This document shows, in pieces, positions 35,723 through 44,221 of a stretch of DNA of 64,000 bases; position 1 is the first letter of the stretch; each line of letters starts with the position of its first letter. Source of the stretch: CATQHL01 sp965204655 (GTDB lineage: Bacteria > Actinomycetota > Acidimicrobiia > Acidimicrobiales > CATQHL01). Both the position numbers and the translations under genes were made by a program. Under the pieces are notes generated by a model. The model did not search any database and was not told where the DNA came from. It worked only from the letters and a program-made list of their open reading frames with translations. The stretch covers positions 186,001 through 250,000 of the forward strand of contig OZ241998.1 in NCBI GenBank assembly GCA_965204655.1, written 5' to 3'.

Positions 35723-37240
35723 ATGAACGTTTCTGTTCCTGCTCAACCGCCGATGCCTGAAGGTGCTGTTTCCCCCCTGGACTCTGCGAAGAGTTACTTC
35801 ATCCGCACTTTCGGGTGTCAGATGAACGAGCACGATTCTGAGCGAATAGCAGGATTGCTGGCCGCCAACGGGATGAAAGCGGTCTCCGGCGCGGACGAAG
35901 CAGAAGTGATCGTCGTGAACACCTGTTGTATCAGGGAGAAGGCCGATCAGAAGCTCTACTCCTACCTCGGCTCGCTTAAGCATCTCAAGAACTCGCGCCC
36001 CGATACGCAGATCGCCGTCGGAGGCTGCTTGGCGCAGAAGGACCGCGAAGCCATCCGCCGGAAGGCGCCCCACGTGGACGTGGTTTTCGGAACGCACAAC
36101 GTGCACAGAGTGGCGGAGTTGCTTTCCCTGGCGGCGAGTGACGGCCCTGTCGTGGAAATTCTTGAGGAGACTGCCCGCTCCGACGCCGCAGCCTTTCCCT
36201 CCGTGCTGCCCGCTGAGCGTGAGTCCAGTTTTAGTGCCTGGGTGACCATACAGATCGGCTGCGACAACACTTGCGCCTTCTGCATCGTGCCAGCGGTCAG
36301 AGGTCCGGAGATCAGCAGGCCGTTTGAAGGCATTCTTGAGGAAATTCGCGAACTCGCCGACCGGGGAGTGGTGGAAGTGACGCTGCTTGGACAGAACGTC
36401 AACTCCTACGGGCGCGACTTGGCGCTTGAGCGGCGTCGGGCTGGGGAAAGTGTGAGAGTTCGCCCGATGTTCGCCGAACTCTTGGCGGCCGCAGGGAAAG
36501 TTCCCGGCATCCGGCGCGTGCGTTACACCAGCCCGCACCCCAAAGACCTGCGCCCGGAGACCCTCGGCGCAATGGCTTCCACTCCCGCCGTCTGCGAGCA
36601 CCTGCACCTGCCGCTGCAGTCGGGCAGCGACTCTGTGCTAGCGGCGATGCACCGCGGCTATCGGGCTGATCGCTATCTGCAGCGCCTAGCGGAGGCGCGT
36701 CGAGCGATCCCCGACCTGGCCGTGAGCACCGACATCATCGTGGGCTTCCCGGGCGAGACCGAGGAAGACTTCGCCCGGACTCTGGCGGTGGCTGCGGAAG
36801 CCGAGTACGACAGCGCCTTCACGTTCGTCTTCTCGCCCCGGCAGGGCACCGAGGCGGAGCGGATGACCGAGAAGTTCATACCCTCCGACGTAGCCGCCGA
36901 CCGCTACGAGCGTTTGCGGGCGGTTGTAGAGCGTTCCGCTAGACGGAAGCACTCGGCGCGTATCGGCAGGCGGGAGGAAGTACTGGTAGAGGGCCCCAGC
37001 AAGACCCGCCCGGAACTCAGCAGCGGACGCACCCGCCAGAACAAACTGGTGCACTTCTCCGCAGAGGCGCCGACGCCGCCCGGAGCGTTCGCCGAGGTAC
37101 AGATCGTTGACGCGGGCTCGCACTACCTTTTCGGTGAACTCGTAGAGGTGACATCTGACGCTCCGAGCGGACGCAACCTCCCCGCGGCGCCCGCCCGCCC
37201 TCTTCCCTCCCGCAAACTCATACCATTGGCGCTGCGCTGA
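35723..37240 (+). CDS. miaB: tRNA-2-methylthio-N6-dimethylallyladenosine synthase
   Basis: A 505-residue methylthiotransferase that adds a methylthio group to i6A37 of tRNAs reading U-starting codons. The N-terminal UPF0004 domain holds three cluster cysteines (FGCQMNEHDSE, VNTCCIREKA, VGGCLAQKD). The radical SAM core has IGCDNTCAFCIVP (CxxxCxxC), LLGQNVNSYG and HLPLQSGSDSVLAAM; a TRAM domain follows at about 410-470 (EVLVEGPSKTRPELSSGRT). Its stop overlaps the miaA start region, fitting successive action: MiaA makes the isopentenyl adenine that MiaB modifies. Confidence 0.97.
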   Translation: MNVSVPAQPPMPEGAVSPLDSAKSYFIRTFGCQMNEHDSERIAGLLAANGMKAVSGADEAEVIVVNTCCIREKADQKLYSYLGSLKHLKNSRPDTQIAVGGCLAQKDREAIRRKAPHVDVVFGTHNVHRVAELLSLAASDGPVVEILEETARSDAAAFPSVLPAERESSFSAWVTIQIGCDNTCAFCIVPAVRGPEISRPFEGILEEIRELADRGVVEVTLLGQNVNSYGRDLALERRRAGESVRVRPMFAELLAAAGKVPGIRRVRYTSPHPKDLRPETLGAMASTPAVCEHLHLPLQSGSDSVLAAMHRGYRADRYLQRLAEARRAIPDLAVSTDIIVGFPGETEEDFARTLAVAAEAEYDSAFTFVFSPRQGTEAERMTEKFIPSDVAADRYERLRAVVERSARRKHSARIGRREEVLVEGPSKTRPELSSGRTRQNKLVHFSAEAPTPPGAFAEVQIVDAGSHYLFGELVEVTSDAPSGRNLPAAPARPLPSRKLIPLALR

Positions 37241-38148
37241 GCCGTCATCTTGCAATCGTCGGTCCCACCGCCTCCGGCAAGACCGACCTAGCTCTGGCTC
37301 TGGTGAGGGAACGTCCCTCGTTGGAGTTGGTCTCGCTTGACGCGATGGCCGTCTACAAGGGTATGGACATAGGCACGTCCAAGCCGTCGCCGGAGGAACT
37401 GGCCGGAGTGGTCTGTCATGGCATCAACCTCGTAGAGCCGAGCCAGGAATTCGCAGTGGTCGACTTGATGGAGGCGGTGCGTCCGATGGTGGCGAGCGCC
37501 GCCGAACGGGGAAAGCTAATCGCAGCGGTGGGCGGAACTGGGCTCTACGTCAGGGCGCTGGCGGACGGTTTGGAGTTTCCCCGCCGGTACCCGGAGATCG
37601 CCATGCGGCTGGAGGCTGAGGCGGACACGTCCGTCCTCTACGAGCGCCTCCGCCGGACGGATCCGGCCGCAGCGGTCAAGATTCTGCCCAACAACCGCCG
37701 GCGCGTCGTCCGCGCCCTGGAGGTCTGCGAAGGTTCCGGCCGCCCGTTTTCCTCTCACGGTCCGGGCCTGACCGTCTACCCCGACAGCGACTTTCTCCAA
37801 GTGGGTCTGAGAATGTCCCGCTCCCTGCTTGACACCCGCATATCACGCCGCTTGGAGGAGCAGATGGAAGCGGGTTTCGTAGAAGAGGTGAAGCGCCTTG
37901 CGGCGGCGCCCGGGGGTATGTCCCGCACGGCGCGTCAGGCGCTGGGGTACAAGGAAATCTTGGACTTCCTTGGAGGGAAGTGTTCGTTGGGCGAAGCCAA
38001 GAGCACGGCTTTGCGGCGAATAGTGCACTTTGCCCGTCGTCAGGAACGCTTGTTCAGACGAGATCCTCGCATACGGTGGGTGGACATCCGGGAGGATCCG
38101 CTGGAAGCGCTTCCAGCGATCCGAGAGACACTTGAGCAATGCCTTTAG
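37237..38148 (+). CDS. miaA: tRNA dimethylallyltransferase, non-canonical start
   Basis: About 303 residues. The first ATG/GTG/TTG in frame is GTG 37303, but that would delete the P-loop AIVGPTASGKTDLALAL, which is essential. The frame is open back to 37159 with no ATG, GTG or TTG. The plausible starts are CTG 37237, which overlaps the miaB stop as CTGA, or ATT 37225. I annotate CTG. Other motifs: LVSLDAMAVYKGMDIGTSKP, VGGTGLYVRAL, NNRRRVVRALEV, RQALGYKEILDFL and the C-terminal FARRQERLFRRDPRIRW. The enzyme transfers dimethylallyl from DMAPP to A37 of tRNA. Initiation is probably coupled to termination of miaB. Confidence 0.9.
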   Translation: MSRHLAIVGPTASGKTDLALALVRERPSLELVSLDAMAVYKGMDIGTSKPSPEELAGVVCHGINLVEPSQEFAVVDLMEAVRPMVASAAERGKLIAAVGGTGLYVRALADGLEFPRRYPEIAMRLEAEADTSVLYERLRRTDPAAAVKILPNNRRRVVRALEVCEGSGRPFSSHGPGLTVYPDSDFLQVGLRMSRSLLDTRISRRLEEQMEAGFVEEVKRLAAAPGGMSRTARQALGYKEILDFLGGKCSLGEAKSTALRRIVHFARRQERLFRRDPRIRWVDIREDPLEALPAIRETLEQCL

Positions 38149-38169
38149 CAATATCCTTGAGAAAAGCCC

Positions 38170-39180
38170 ATGCACCTGAGTAAGCACCATGTTTTCGGGA
38201 ATGACTTCCTCGTGCGTCTGGATCACGAGGAAAGTACGCCCGCAGCGGAGTGGGTATCGAGCGTCTGCAGCAGCAACTTCGGCTGGGGTGCCGACGGACT
38301 GGTCTGGGCGGGTGAAATCTCCTATGAAAACCTGCCTTTGATCAGCGCCTGTATGACGCTCTATAACGCCGACGGCAGCGAAGCGGAAGTCAGCGGGAAC
38401 GGGCTGGCTTGCCTAGCGCAGGCGCTGAGCCTGCCGCTGGGCGATGAACTCCCTTCGCGATCTGCCGTCGTTGAGATAGAAACTGCAGCCGGGCTGCGCA
38501 CCGTCCACATCGGGAACGGTCTCGGTGACTCCGAGGGATGGGAGTTCGGGGAAGCCAAGGTGGGGATGGGGTCGCCGAGCACCGACGAGCGAAAGACCAA
38601 AGCCGCGGCCAGCGTCCTGGCTGCCCTGCTGGAGGAGGAGTCCTACTCGCAGGTCGACAGGAAGACGGTCTCAGCCCTGAGCAGAGGGGAGGGGGCGGTC
38701 AGCTGTCTGTCGATAGGAAACCCCCATGTGGTGCTGCGCGTGGGCGACCTGGACAAACTTCGCCGTTTCCCCCTTGAAGCGGTGGGCAGTTCGCTGCAGG
38801 CAGCTTTTTCCCCTGTGAACCTGGAGGTCATAGCGATTGAGAATCGCGGACGCATGCATATGCGGGTCTGGGAGCGCGGCGTGGGTGTCACATCCGCCTG
38901 CGGCAGCGGAGCGTCGGCGGCGGCTTGGCAGGCGTACGCGTGGTGGCTGGTTGACAGCGACTTGAAGGTATGCATGCCCGGTGGGGAGGCCCGGGTGCAG
39001 GTCAACCCCGAGACCTACGAGATCTCCCTCGGCGTAGAGGTCTCTTACGTGGGGGATTGCACGCTCCCTTCGTATTGGCGCGACCATTCGATCTACCGAT
39101 CCCTGACGGAGAAGACGCGGATGATCTTCTGGCGCGGCTCCAAATCTGAGGCTTGGTCACTCCCCGAGCCCCCTGGTTGA
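38170..39180 (+). CDS. dapF: diaminopimelate epimerase
   Basis: A 336-residue enzyme converting LL- to meso-diaminopimelate for lysine and peptidoglycan. Both catalytic cysteines are present: SGNGLACLAQAL (GNGxxC) and TSACGSGASAA (ACGxGA), together with NADGSEAEVSGN and GNPHVVLRVGD. The first motif reads GNG-L-A-C rather than the common GNG-A-R-C, losing the Arg. About 40 residues extend beyond the usual C-terminus. Follows miaA after 21 bp. Confidence 0.95.
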   Translation: MHLSKHHVFGNDFLVRLDHEESTPAAEWVSSVCSSNFGWGADGLVWAGEISYENLPLISACMTLYNADGSEAEVSGNGLACLAQALSLPLGDELPSRSAVVEIETAAGLRTVHIGNGLGDSEGWEFGEAKVGMGSPSTDERKTKAAASVLAALLEEESYSQVDRKTVSALSRGEGAVSCLSIGNPHVVLRVGDLDKLRRFPLEAVGSSLQAAFSPVNLEVIAIENRGRMHMRVWERGVGVTSACGSGASAAAWQAYAWWLVDSDLKVCMPGGEARVQVNPETYEISLGVEVSYVGDCTLPSYWRDHSIYRSLTEKTRMIFWRGSKSEAWSLPEPPG

Positions 39181-39184
39181 CGGC

Positions 39185-40543
39185 TTGAGCAGGGACGGCA
39201 CCCAGTCCCACTCGCACAGAGGGGCGCTGGGCGAGTTCGGCATTGACGCCGACGGCTTCATCGAGCGCACTTTCAGGGAAAGGATTGTGCTCGTCGGCGT
39301 GGTCGTCCCCCCCGAGGGTCACACTCAAGTTGATTACTCCCTAGACGAACTGGCGCGCCTGGTCGACACCGCCGGAGCCGATCCTGTAAGACGAGTGATC
39401 CAGCGCCGCGACCGTATAGATCCCGCAACCTTCATCGGGAGCGGAAAGGCGGAGGAACTCCGCGAGATATCCGAGGAGTGCGACGCCGACACAGTGGTGT
39501 TTGACGAGGAACTGACTCCTGCCCAGCAGTACAACCTTGAGCGCATCCTGGGGAGGACGGCGATTGATCGCACCACTGTGATCCTGGACATCTTCGCCCA
39601 GAACGCCGCCAGCGTGGCGGGCAAGGCTCAAGTGGAGCTGGCGCAGTTGCGCCACAGGCTGCCGAGGCTGAGAGGATCCGGCTATCGGCTCAGCCAGCAG
39701 GCCGGAGGGATCGGTACCAGAGGCCCCGGGGAGACCCGATTAGAGGTAGACCGCAGACGCCTGATGCGGAGGATCGCCCGTCTGGAGTCGGAGTTGCGTG
39801 AGATACGGAAACATCGAGCGGTGCAAACCCGCAGCGCACGTCGCAGCGGCTTGGCCAGGGTGGCCATTGTGGGTTACACCAACGCCGGAAAGTCCAGCCT
39901 GCTCAACGCACTCTGCGGAGCGGACGCTCACGTAGAGGATCGCCTGTTCGCCACGCTTGACGCCCTCACCCGCCGCTTCGAACCCCCTGGTGGAGAGCGT
40001 ATGCTCCTCATCGACACTGTGGGGTTCGTGAACAAACTCCCCCACGAGTTGGTGGAAGCCTTCTTAAGCACGTTGGACGTTGTGAGCGGCGCCGACCTTC
40101 TTCTTCACGTGGTTGACGCGTCGGCGGGCGAACCTGAAACCCAGTTGGCTGCCGTGCGTTCGGTACTTGAGCAGATAGGGGCGGGCGGCTTGCCGGAGGT
40201 TCTGGTGTTCAACAAGTCCGACGTCTCCGACCGCACCGACCGCCTGCTGAGAGCCCACCCCGCAGCGGCGGCGGTCTCGGCCAAGACTGGGGAAGGCCTG
40301 GATCACCTGGCGGCTCTTGTTTCCGACAGGATTCGGGCGGCTGACAGGATCGTTGAGGTGCTTGTTCCCCACTCGCGGGGCGACATTATGGCTGGCCTGC
40401 ACCGCGACGGGCAGGTTCTCTCAACCTCGGCGACGGCAGATGGGATGTGTTATAAAGTCCGCCTGGACGCAGCCTCCGAGGGCCGCTACGAGGAGTTTTT
40501 GAGCGGATCGGCGGCGTTCTCGGGCGTTGCGGGCAGGTGTTAG
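39185..40543 (+). CDS. hflX: GTPase HflX
   Basis: A 452-residue ribosome-associated GTPase that splits stalled ribosomes. An N-terminal HflX domain (FIGSGKAEELREI and QLRHRLPRLRGSGYRLSQQAGGIGTRGPGETRLEVDRR, a hallmark) precedes a G domain with VAIVGYTNAGKSSLLNAL (G1), LIDTVGFVNKLPHELVEAF (G3), FNKSD (G4) and VSAKTGEGL (G5). TTG 39185 is the first start after the dapF stop; a later start is possible because the first 25 residues are not conserved-looking. Confidence 0.95.
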   Translation: MSRDGTQSHSHRGALGEFGIDADGFIERTFRERIVLVGVVVPPEGHTQVDYSLDELARLVDTAGADPVRRVIQRRDRIDPATFIGSGKAEELREISEECDADTVVFDEELTPAQQYNLERILGRTAIDRTTVILDIFAQNAASVAGKAQVELAQLRHRLPRLRGSGYRLSQQAGGIGTRGPGETRLEVDRRRLMRRIARLESELREIRKHRAVQTRSARRSGLARVAIVGYTNAGKSSLLNALCGADAHVEDRLFATLDALTRRFEPPGGERMLLIDTVGFVNKLPHELVEAFLSTLDVVSGADLLLHVVDASAGEPETQLAAVRSVLEQIGAGGLPEVLVFNKSDVSDRTDRLLRAHPAAAAVSAKTGEGLDHLAALVSDRIRAADRIVEVLVPHSRGDIMAGLHRDGQVLSTSATADGMCYKVRLDAASEGRYEEFLSGSAAFSGVAGRC

Positions 40544-40554
40544 CCTCTCAGGGC

Positions 40555-41394
40555 ATGGTCGACGTAAACGACTTGAAACCCCGCATCAAAATGCTCTGGT
40601 CGCAGAGGGGGTTTCTTTCCGAGAACGACACCGACGCCCGTGAGACGATTCACGCGGCAATCGACTTGCTAGACCGCGGAGAGGTCAGGGTGGCGGAACT
40701 CAGCAAGGATGAAGACGACGAAGTGGTCGTCCACAGCTGGCTGATGCAGGCCATCAGCCTGCTGTTCAAGGTCTCGGCGATGAGTACCATCGAACTCGGA
40801 CCCTTTGAGTTCGTCGACCGGATTCCTCTCAAGAAGGACTACTTGGACAGGGGGGTGCGGGTGGTGCCGGGCGCCTCAGCCCGTTGGGGGAGTTACCAGG
40901 CCCCGGGAGTGGTGATGATGCCCAGTTACGTGAACATAGGCGCTTACGTGGGCGCCAACAGCATGGTGGACACTTGGGCAACGGTGGGGTCGTGTGCTCA
41001 GATCGGCGAGAACGTACATCTCTCCGGGGGCGTTGGTATCGGCGGAGTGCTGGAGCCTCCCGGGGCTGTGCCGGTGATCGTGGGCGATGAGTGCCTCATC
41101 GGCAGCCGCTGCATCGTGGCCGAAGGCGCCCGAGTGGGAGAAGGGGCGGTGCTGGGCGCAGGCTGCATACTCACCGGCTCGGTGCCTGTAATGGACGCCG
41201 AGACTGGATGGGAACTCAGCCGAGGCGTCGTGCCTCCGTGGTGCGTGGCCGTATCCGGCAGCCGCCGCAGGTCGTTCCCGGGCGGCGATTTCGGTTTGCC
41301 CTGTGTTCTGGTGGTCAAGCGTCTGGAGCCCGGCGAACGTCATGACAAGGCCCGTTTGAACGAGGTGCTGCGGGATCACGGTTCGGCCACCTGA
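40555..41394 (+). CDS. dapD: 2,3,4,5-tetrahydropyridine-2,6-dicarboxylate N-succinyltransferase
   Basis: About 279 residues. ATG 40555 is preferred to GTG 40537 because it reproduces the family N-terminus before the helical domain (MLWSQRGFLSENDTDARETI and VHSWLMQAISLLFKV). The C-terminal part is a left-handed parallel beta-helix of hexapeptide repeats: MMPSYVNIGAYVGANSMVDTWATVGSCAQIGENVHLSGGVGIGGVLEP, as in E. coli-type DapD. It succinylates tetrahydrodipicolinate using succinyl-CoA in DAP/lysine synthesis and partners functionally with dapE and dapF nearby. The start lies just after the hflX stop. Confidence 0.95.
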   Translation: MVDVNDLKPRIKMLWSQRGFLSENDTDARETIHAAIDLLDRGEVRVAELSKDEDDEVVVHSWLMQAISLLFKVSAMSTIELGPFEFVDRIPLKKDYLDRGVRVVPGASARWGSYQAPGVVMMPSYVNIGAYVGANSMVDTWATVGSCAQIGENVHLSGGVGIGGVLEPPGAVPVIVGDECLIGSRCIVAEGARVGEGAVLGAGCILTGSVPVMDAETGWELSRGVVPPWCVAVSGSRRRSFPGGDFGLPCVLVVKRLEPGERHDKARLNEVLRDHGSAT

Positions 41395-41484
41395 GATTCT
41401 CCGGCGGATTGAAACTGCGGCTGCTACGCGCCTCCGGTTCTGCGCCGCGGGCTGGAACTTTCTGAAAGTCCAGGGAGCAGGGAT

Positions 41485-42597
41485 GTGAAACCGAACCTGA
41501 GAGGCAGCAGCCAGGCGGATCTGCTGGAGTTGACCGCCGAACTGATCAACATTCCCTCGGTCAGCCATTCCGAATCTGCCATAGCAGATTGGGTGGAGGA
41601 GTGGTGCCGCCCCTTGGACTGGTTGGTCGTTGAGCGGGTAGGCGACAACGTCACGGCGCGCACTCTGCTGGGGCGTCCCCGCCGTCTGGGTCTGGTGGGA
41701 CACCTCGACACCGTGCCGCCGAACGGCAACGAGGTGGCCAGGATCAAGGACGGCCGTGTGTATGGCTTAGGGGCTTGCGATATGAAAGGCGGTCTGGCGG
41801 TGATGCTTGCGCTGGCGGCGTCCGTCCCCGAACCGAGCGTGGACTTGACCTACGTCTGGTATGCCAGAGAGGAGGTGGCGCGGGAATTGAGCGGTCTGCT
41901 CGAGTTGGACGGGCACGACCCTGCTCTGCTGGCCGCCGACGCCGTGGTACTGGGCGAACCCTCCGGCGCGGACTTGGAGGCAGGTTGTCAGGGCACCATG
42001 CATCTGAGGGCGGTTTTGAGGGGTGTGCGTGCACACACCGCCCGTCCCTGGATGGGGCGCAACGCCGTCCACAGACTGGCCGCTCTGCTGGAGACGCTGG
42101 ATCGTTACGAAGCAAGACGTCCAGTCATAGACGGCTGCGAGTTCCGCGAGGCGCTGGTGGCGAGTTCAGTCTCGGGCGGGACGGCTCGCAACGTGGTTCC
42201 CGACGAAGCCGCGCTGGAGATCAACCATCGTTTCGCCCCCGACCGTTCGCCGGAGGAAGCCGAAGCGCACGTTCGCGACCTGCTCGCTCCCTGTCTGGAG
42301 GAGGGGGACGAACTGGAGGTATTGGAAGCCGTGCGGGGTGCGCCGCCCGACCTGGGTCACCCCCTGATTGCGTCGCTGTTGGAGGCGGTGGGAGGGCTGG
42401 CTCGGGTGCGCGCCAAACTGGGCTGGACGGACGCGGCCTTTTTTGCGGAACGAGGCGTGGCTGCGGTCAATTTCGGGCCGGGTGAGAGCGAACTGGCGCA
42501 CACTGCGGGGGAGTACGTCACCGCCGAAGCCTTGGAGCGCGTCTATGGGGTCTTGACTGGCCTGCTCACGGGCGAATCTCAGGGCAGCGAGCCTTAG
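41485..42597 (+). CDS. dapE: succinyl-diaminopimelate desuccinylase
   Basis: A 370-residue M20-family di-zinc deacylase giving LL-DAP. Motifs: LGLVGHLDTVPPNG (His/Asp ligands), GLGACDMKGGLAVML (bridging Asp), VWYAREEVARE (catalytic EE), VVLGEPSGADLEAGCQGTMH, GVRAHTARPWMGRNAVH (dimerisation domain) and ELAHTAGEYVT (last His ligand). GTG 41485 start after GGGAGCAGGGAT. The set dapF, dapD and dapE here indicates the succinylase branch. Confidence 0.95.
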   Translation: MKPNLRGSSQADLLELTAELINIPSVSHSESAIADWVEEWCRPLDWLVVERVGDNVTARTLLGRPRRLGLVGHLDTVPPNGNEVARIKDGRVYGLGACDMKGGLAVMLALAASVPEPSVDLTYVWYAREEVARELSGLLELDGHDPALLAADAVVLGEPSGADLEAGCQGTMHLRAVLRGVRAHTARPWMGRNAVHRLAALLETLDRYEARRPVIDGCEFREALVASSVSGGTARNVVPDEAALEINHRFAPDRSPEEAEAHVRDLLAPCLEEGDELEVLEAVRGAPPDLGHPLIASLLEAVGGLARVRAKLGWTDAAFFAERGVAAVNFGPGESELAHTAGEYVTAEALERVYGVLTGLLTGESQGSEP

Positions 42598-42640
42598 AGA
42601 GCGGAGTCTGCCGGCTTGTCTGAAGGCTTGCCGGCTACTT

Positions 42641-42687
42641 AAATTACACACTTGTTTTTTAAATTACATTCCTGTAACGTAAGGGGT
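42641..42687 (+). promoter_or_regulatory. AT-rich repeat and TTACA-N4-TGTAA palindrome before small membrane gene
   Basis: AAATTACA occurs at 42641 and again at 42661, exactly 20 bp apart (about two helical turns). The second copy overlaps the inverted repeat TTACA-TTCC-TGTAA (42664-42677). The next gene starts at 42688. It stands out against the GC-rich surroundings and looks like promoter/operator DNA. Confidence 0.5.
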
Positions 42688-43083
42688 GTGAACAAGGAAA
42701 CAGGGAGGTTGCCTGGGAGGTCGCCAAGGGGGATGCCGGGGAGCAGATCGCCGAGCAGGAGACTGCCTGGGAGTCCGCCAAGCAACCCGCCAGGCGGGCT
42801 TTTGGCTGCTGGGGGGCTTTCGCCCGCAGTGATCTCAGCGTCTGTTGTGTCCGTTCAGGCGCCGAGGGCGCAGGTTCTGCCCCCCGAGGCGCCGATCAGG
42901 TTCACTTTTGCGTTGCGGCGTCTGCTGGTGCTGATTGTTGCTGCGGGTATTCTGGCGGGCATCAGTTTCGGGGTGTGGCATTTAGGGAACTGGGTGGGGG
43001 AGACCCTTGCAGGGTCTGCGGGGACGTCCGAAGCGGGCGTTCAAGCCTTCCTCGGCGAAGTGGGGGAATTCTTCGTTTTCTGA
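42688..43083 (+). CDS. small single-pass membrane protein, unknown
   Basis: About 131 residues from GTG 42688, with AAGGGG just before it. The N-terminal half is an Arg/Pro/Ser/Gly-rich, probably disordered stretch encoded by loosely repeated DNA (RLPGRSPRGMPGSRSPSRRL). A single hydrophobic helix follows (LLVLIVAAGILAGISFGVW), then a short extracytoplasmic tail ending VGEFFVF. Family not recognised. A cytoplasmic, basic, disordered region plus one helix could suit a nucleic-acid- or division-associated membrane adaptor, but this is speculation. Confidence 0.55.
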   Translation: MNKETGRLPGRSPRGMPGSRSPSRRLPGSPPSNPPGGLLAAGGLSPAVISASVVSVQAPRAQVLPPEAPIRFTFALRRLLVLIVAAGILAGISFGVWHLGNWVGETLAGSAGTSEAGVQAFLGEVGEFFVF

Positions 43084-43106
43084 GCGGATCCCGATCTCGG
43101 GGTTCC

Positions 43107-43871
43107 TCATCCACTCCGTAAGTACCTAGTGAAGAGCATTCCTTCAGCCGTGTGAGCGCATTCCAGGCTCATCTTCAGAGGCAGAGGAAACTCCTCTCCG
43201 GCGATGATGCCCCCGCCGCCTCCTACCAGAAGCGGCGAGAAGGTGAGGCAGAGTTCGTCTAGCAGACCGGCCCGGGCGAAGTGGGAGTTGAGGGTGGGTC
43301 CCCCTTCGAGCAGTACCACCGACAGCCCGTCGCCCGTGAGGTCCTCAACGACCGCCTCGGGGCTCACGACCAACTCGCCGCCGGTCTCTAGGACTCGTAC
43401 ATCCGACACTTCCTGCATTGCTTTGAGACGTTCGGGCGCGGCTGCGGACGTCGTGTAGAGGCGGTTGCGGCGCGGCCCTCTCCAGACCTCCGAAGTGGGA
43501 TCGAAGTCGCAAGCAGAACTCACCACTGCCAGCAGAGGAAGTTCGTCCTGTCCGCGTCGGAGGCGGCGCAGGCGGGCTTCGTCGGAGAGTTGGATCTGCC
43601 CGTAGCCCTCAGTGCGAAAAGTTCCCGCACCGACGAGGATGGCGTCAGCCCGCGTCCGCAGGGCGGTCAGCACGGCGTAGTCGGCCGGGCTGCCGAGGTC
43701 GCCGGAACGACCGCCGACGCTCACGGCGCCGTCGAGGGATGCGACCATGCAGCAGATCATCCAAGGACGTCCCTCCGTTGGCGGACGCTCAACGTGTTCG
43801 TAAACGTTGAGGTGGTCGACCGCTGCGAGGTCGGGGTGCTCGGTCGGCCAGAGGCGCTGCAGTGAGACCAT
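43107..43871 (-). CDS. RibD C-terminal-like reductase (pyrimidine reductase family)
   Basis: A 254-residue dihydrofolate-reductase-like protein of the RibD_C family. Motifs: WMICCMVASLDGAVSVGGRSGDLGSPAD, LRTRADAILVGAGTFRTEGYG (NADPH-binding), VVLLEGGPTLNSHFARAGLLDELCLTFSPLLVGG. It probably reduces a riboflavin-precursor-like pyrimidine or related substrate with NADPH. No deaminase domain and no rib gene next to it, so a riboflavin role is uncertain. Confidence 0.85.
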   Translation of the reverse strand: MVSLQRLWPTEHPDLAAVDHLNVYEHVERPPTEGRPWMICCMVASLDGAVSVGGRSGDLGSPADYAVLTALRTRADAILVGAGTFRTEGYGQIQLSDEARLRRLRRGQDELPLLAVVSSACDFDPTSEVWRGPRRNRLYTTSAAAPERLKAMQEVSDVRVLETGGELVVSPEAVVEDLTGDGLSVVLLEGGPTLNSHFARAGLLDELCLTFSPLLVGGGGGIIAGEEFPLPLKMSLECAHTAEGMLFTRYLRSG

Positions 43872-44191
43872 TTTGAGATTCTGCCCGTCAACCTCGCGGA
43901 TTTACAGGGGGTGCGCTCAATCGGATGGCATCGGAGCGCGGCGGGAATGCAATCGGAGGGAGAGGTCGGGCAGAGGCCGGAGTGCGAATGAAGTTGCTAC
44001 TATCGGTAGTGCTATGTGGAGGGGGATAAGCAGTCGAGAGAACAGGCGGTTGTCGTCCCAGAAGCGCTACCCAGAGGAAAGCGAGTTCGCAAAGGGTAAT
44101 GAACTGGACAAAGCAGGCCGATTGAACGAAGCTATGGTTCTTCCGGTTTGACCCGTTTATTGTCGGATACTAAACTGAACGGAGGAGGCCA
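43872..44191. other. intergenic region upstream of nrdJ
   Basis: 320 bp between divergent genes. I see no tRNA and no clear cobalamin aptamer, despite the B12-dependent enzyme downstream. A 46-codon open frame (44013-44151) looks non-coding. GGAGGAGG at 44181 serves the short leader ORF at 44192. Confidence 0.6.
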
Positions 44192-44221
44192 ATGAACGAG
44201 GCGAAGACGTCGTGTCGTTGA
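44192..44221 (+). CDS. possible 9-codon leader ORF overlapping nrdJ start
   Basis: ATG AAC GAG GCG AAG ACG (then TCG TGT CGT TGA) encodes MNEAKTSCR. It has a strong GGAGGAGG site 3 bp upstream and ends 7 bp after the first base of the nrdJ GTG start in another frame. The nrdJ GTG itself has no well-spaced Shine-Dalgarno, so coupling from this leader is plausible. Confidence 0.4.
   Translation: MNEAKTSCR

Noticed and set aside
44013..44151. 46-codon ORF upstream of nrdJ
   Set aside because: No Shine-Dalgarno, no recognisable features, charged random-like composition.
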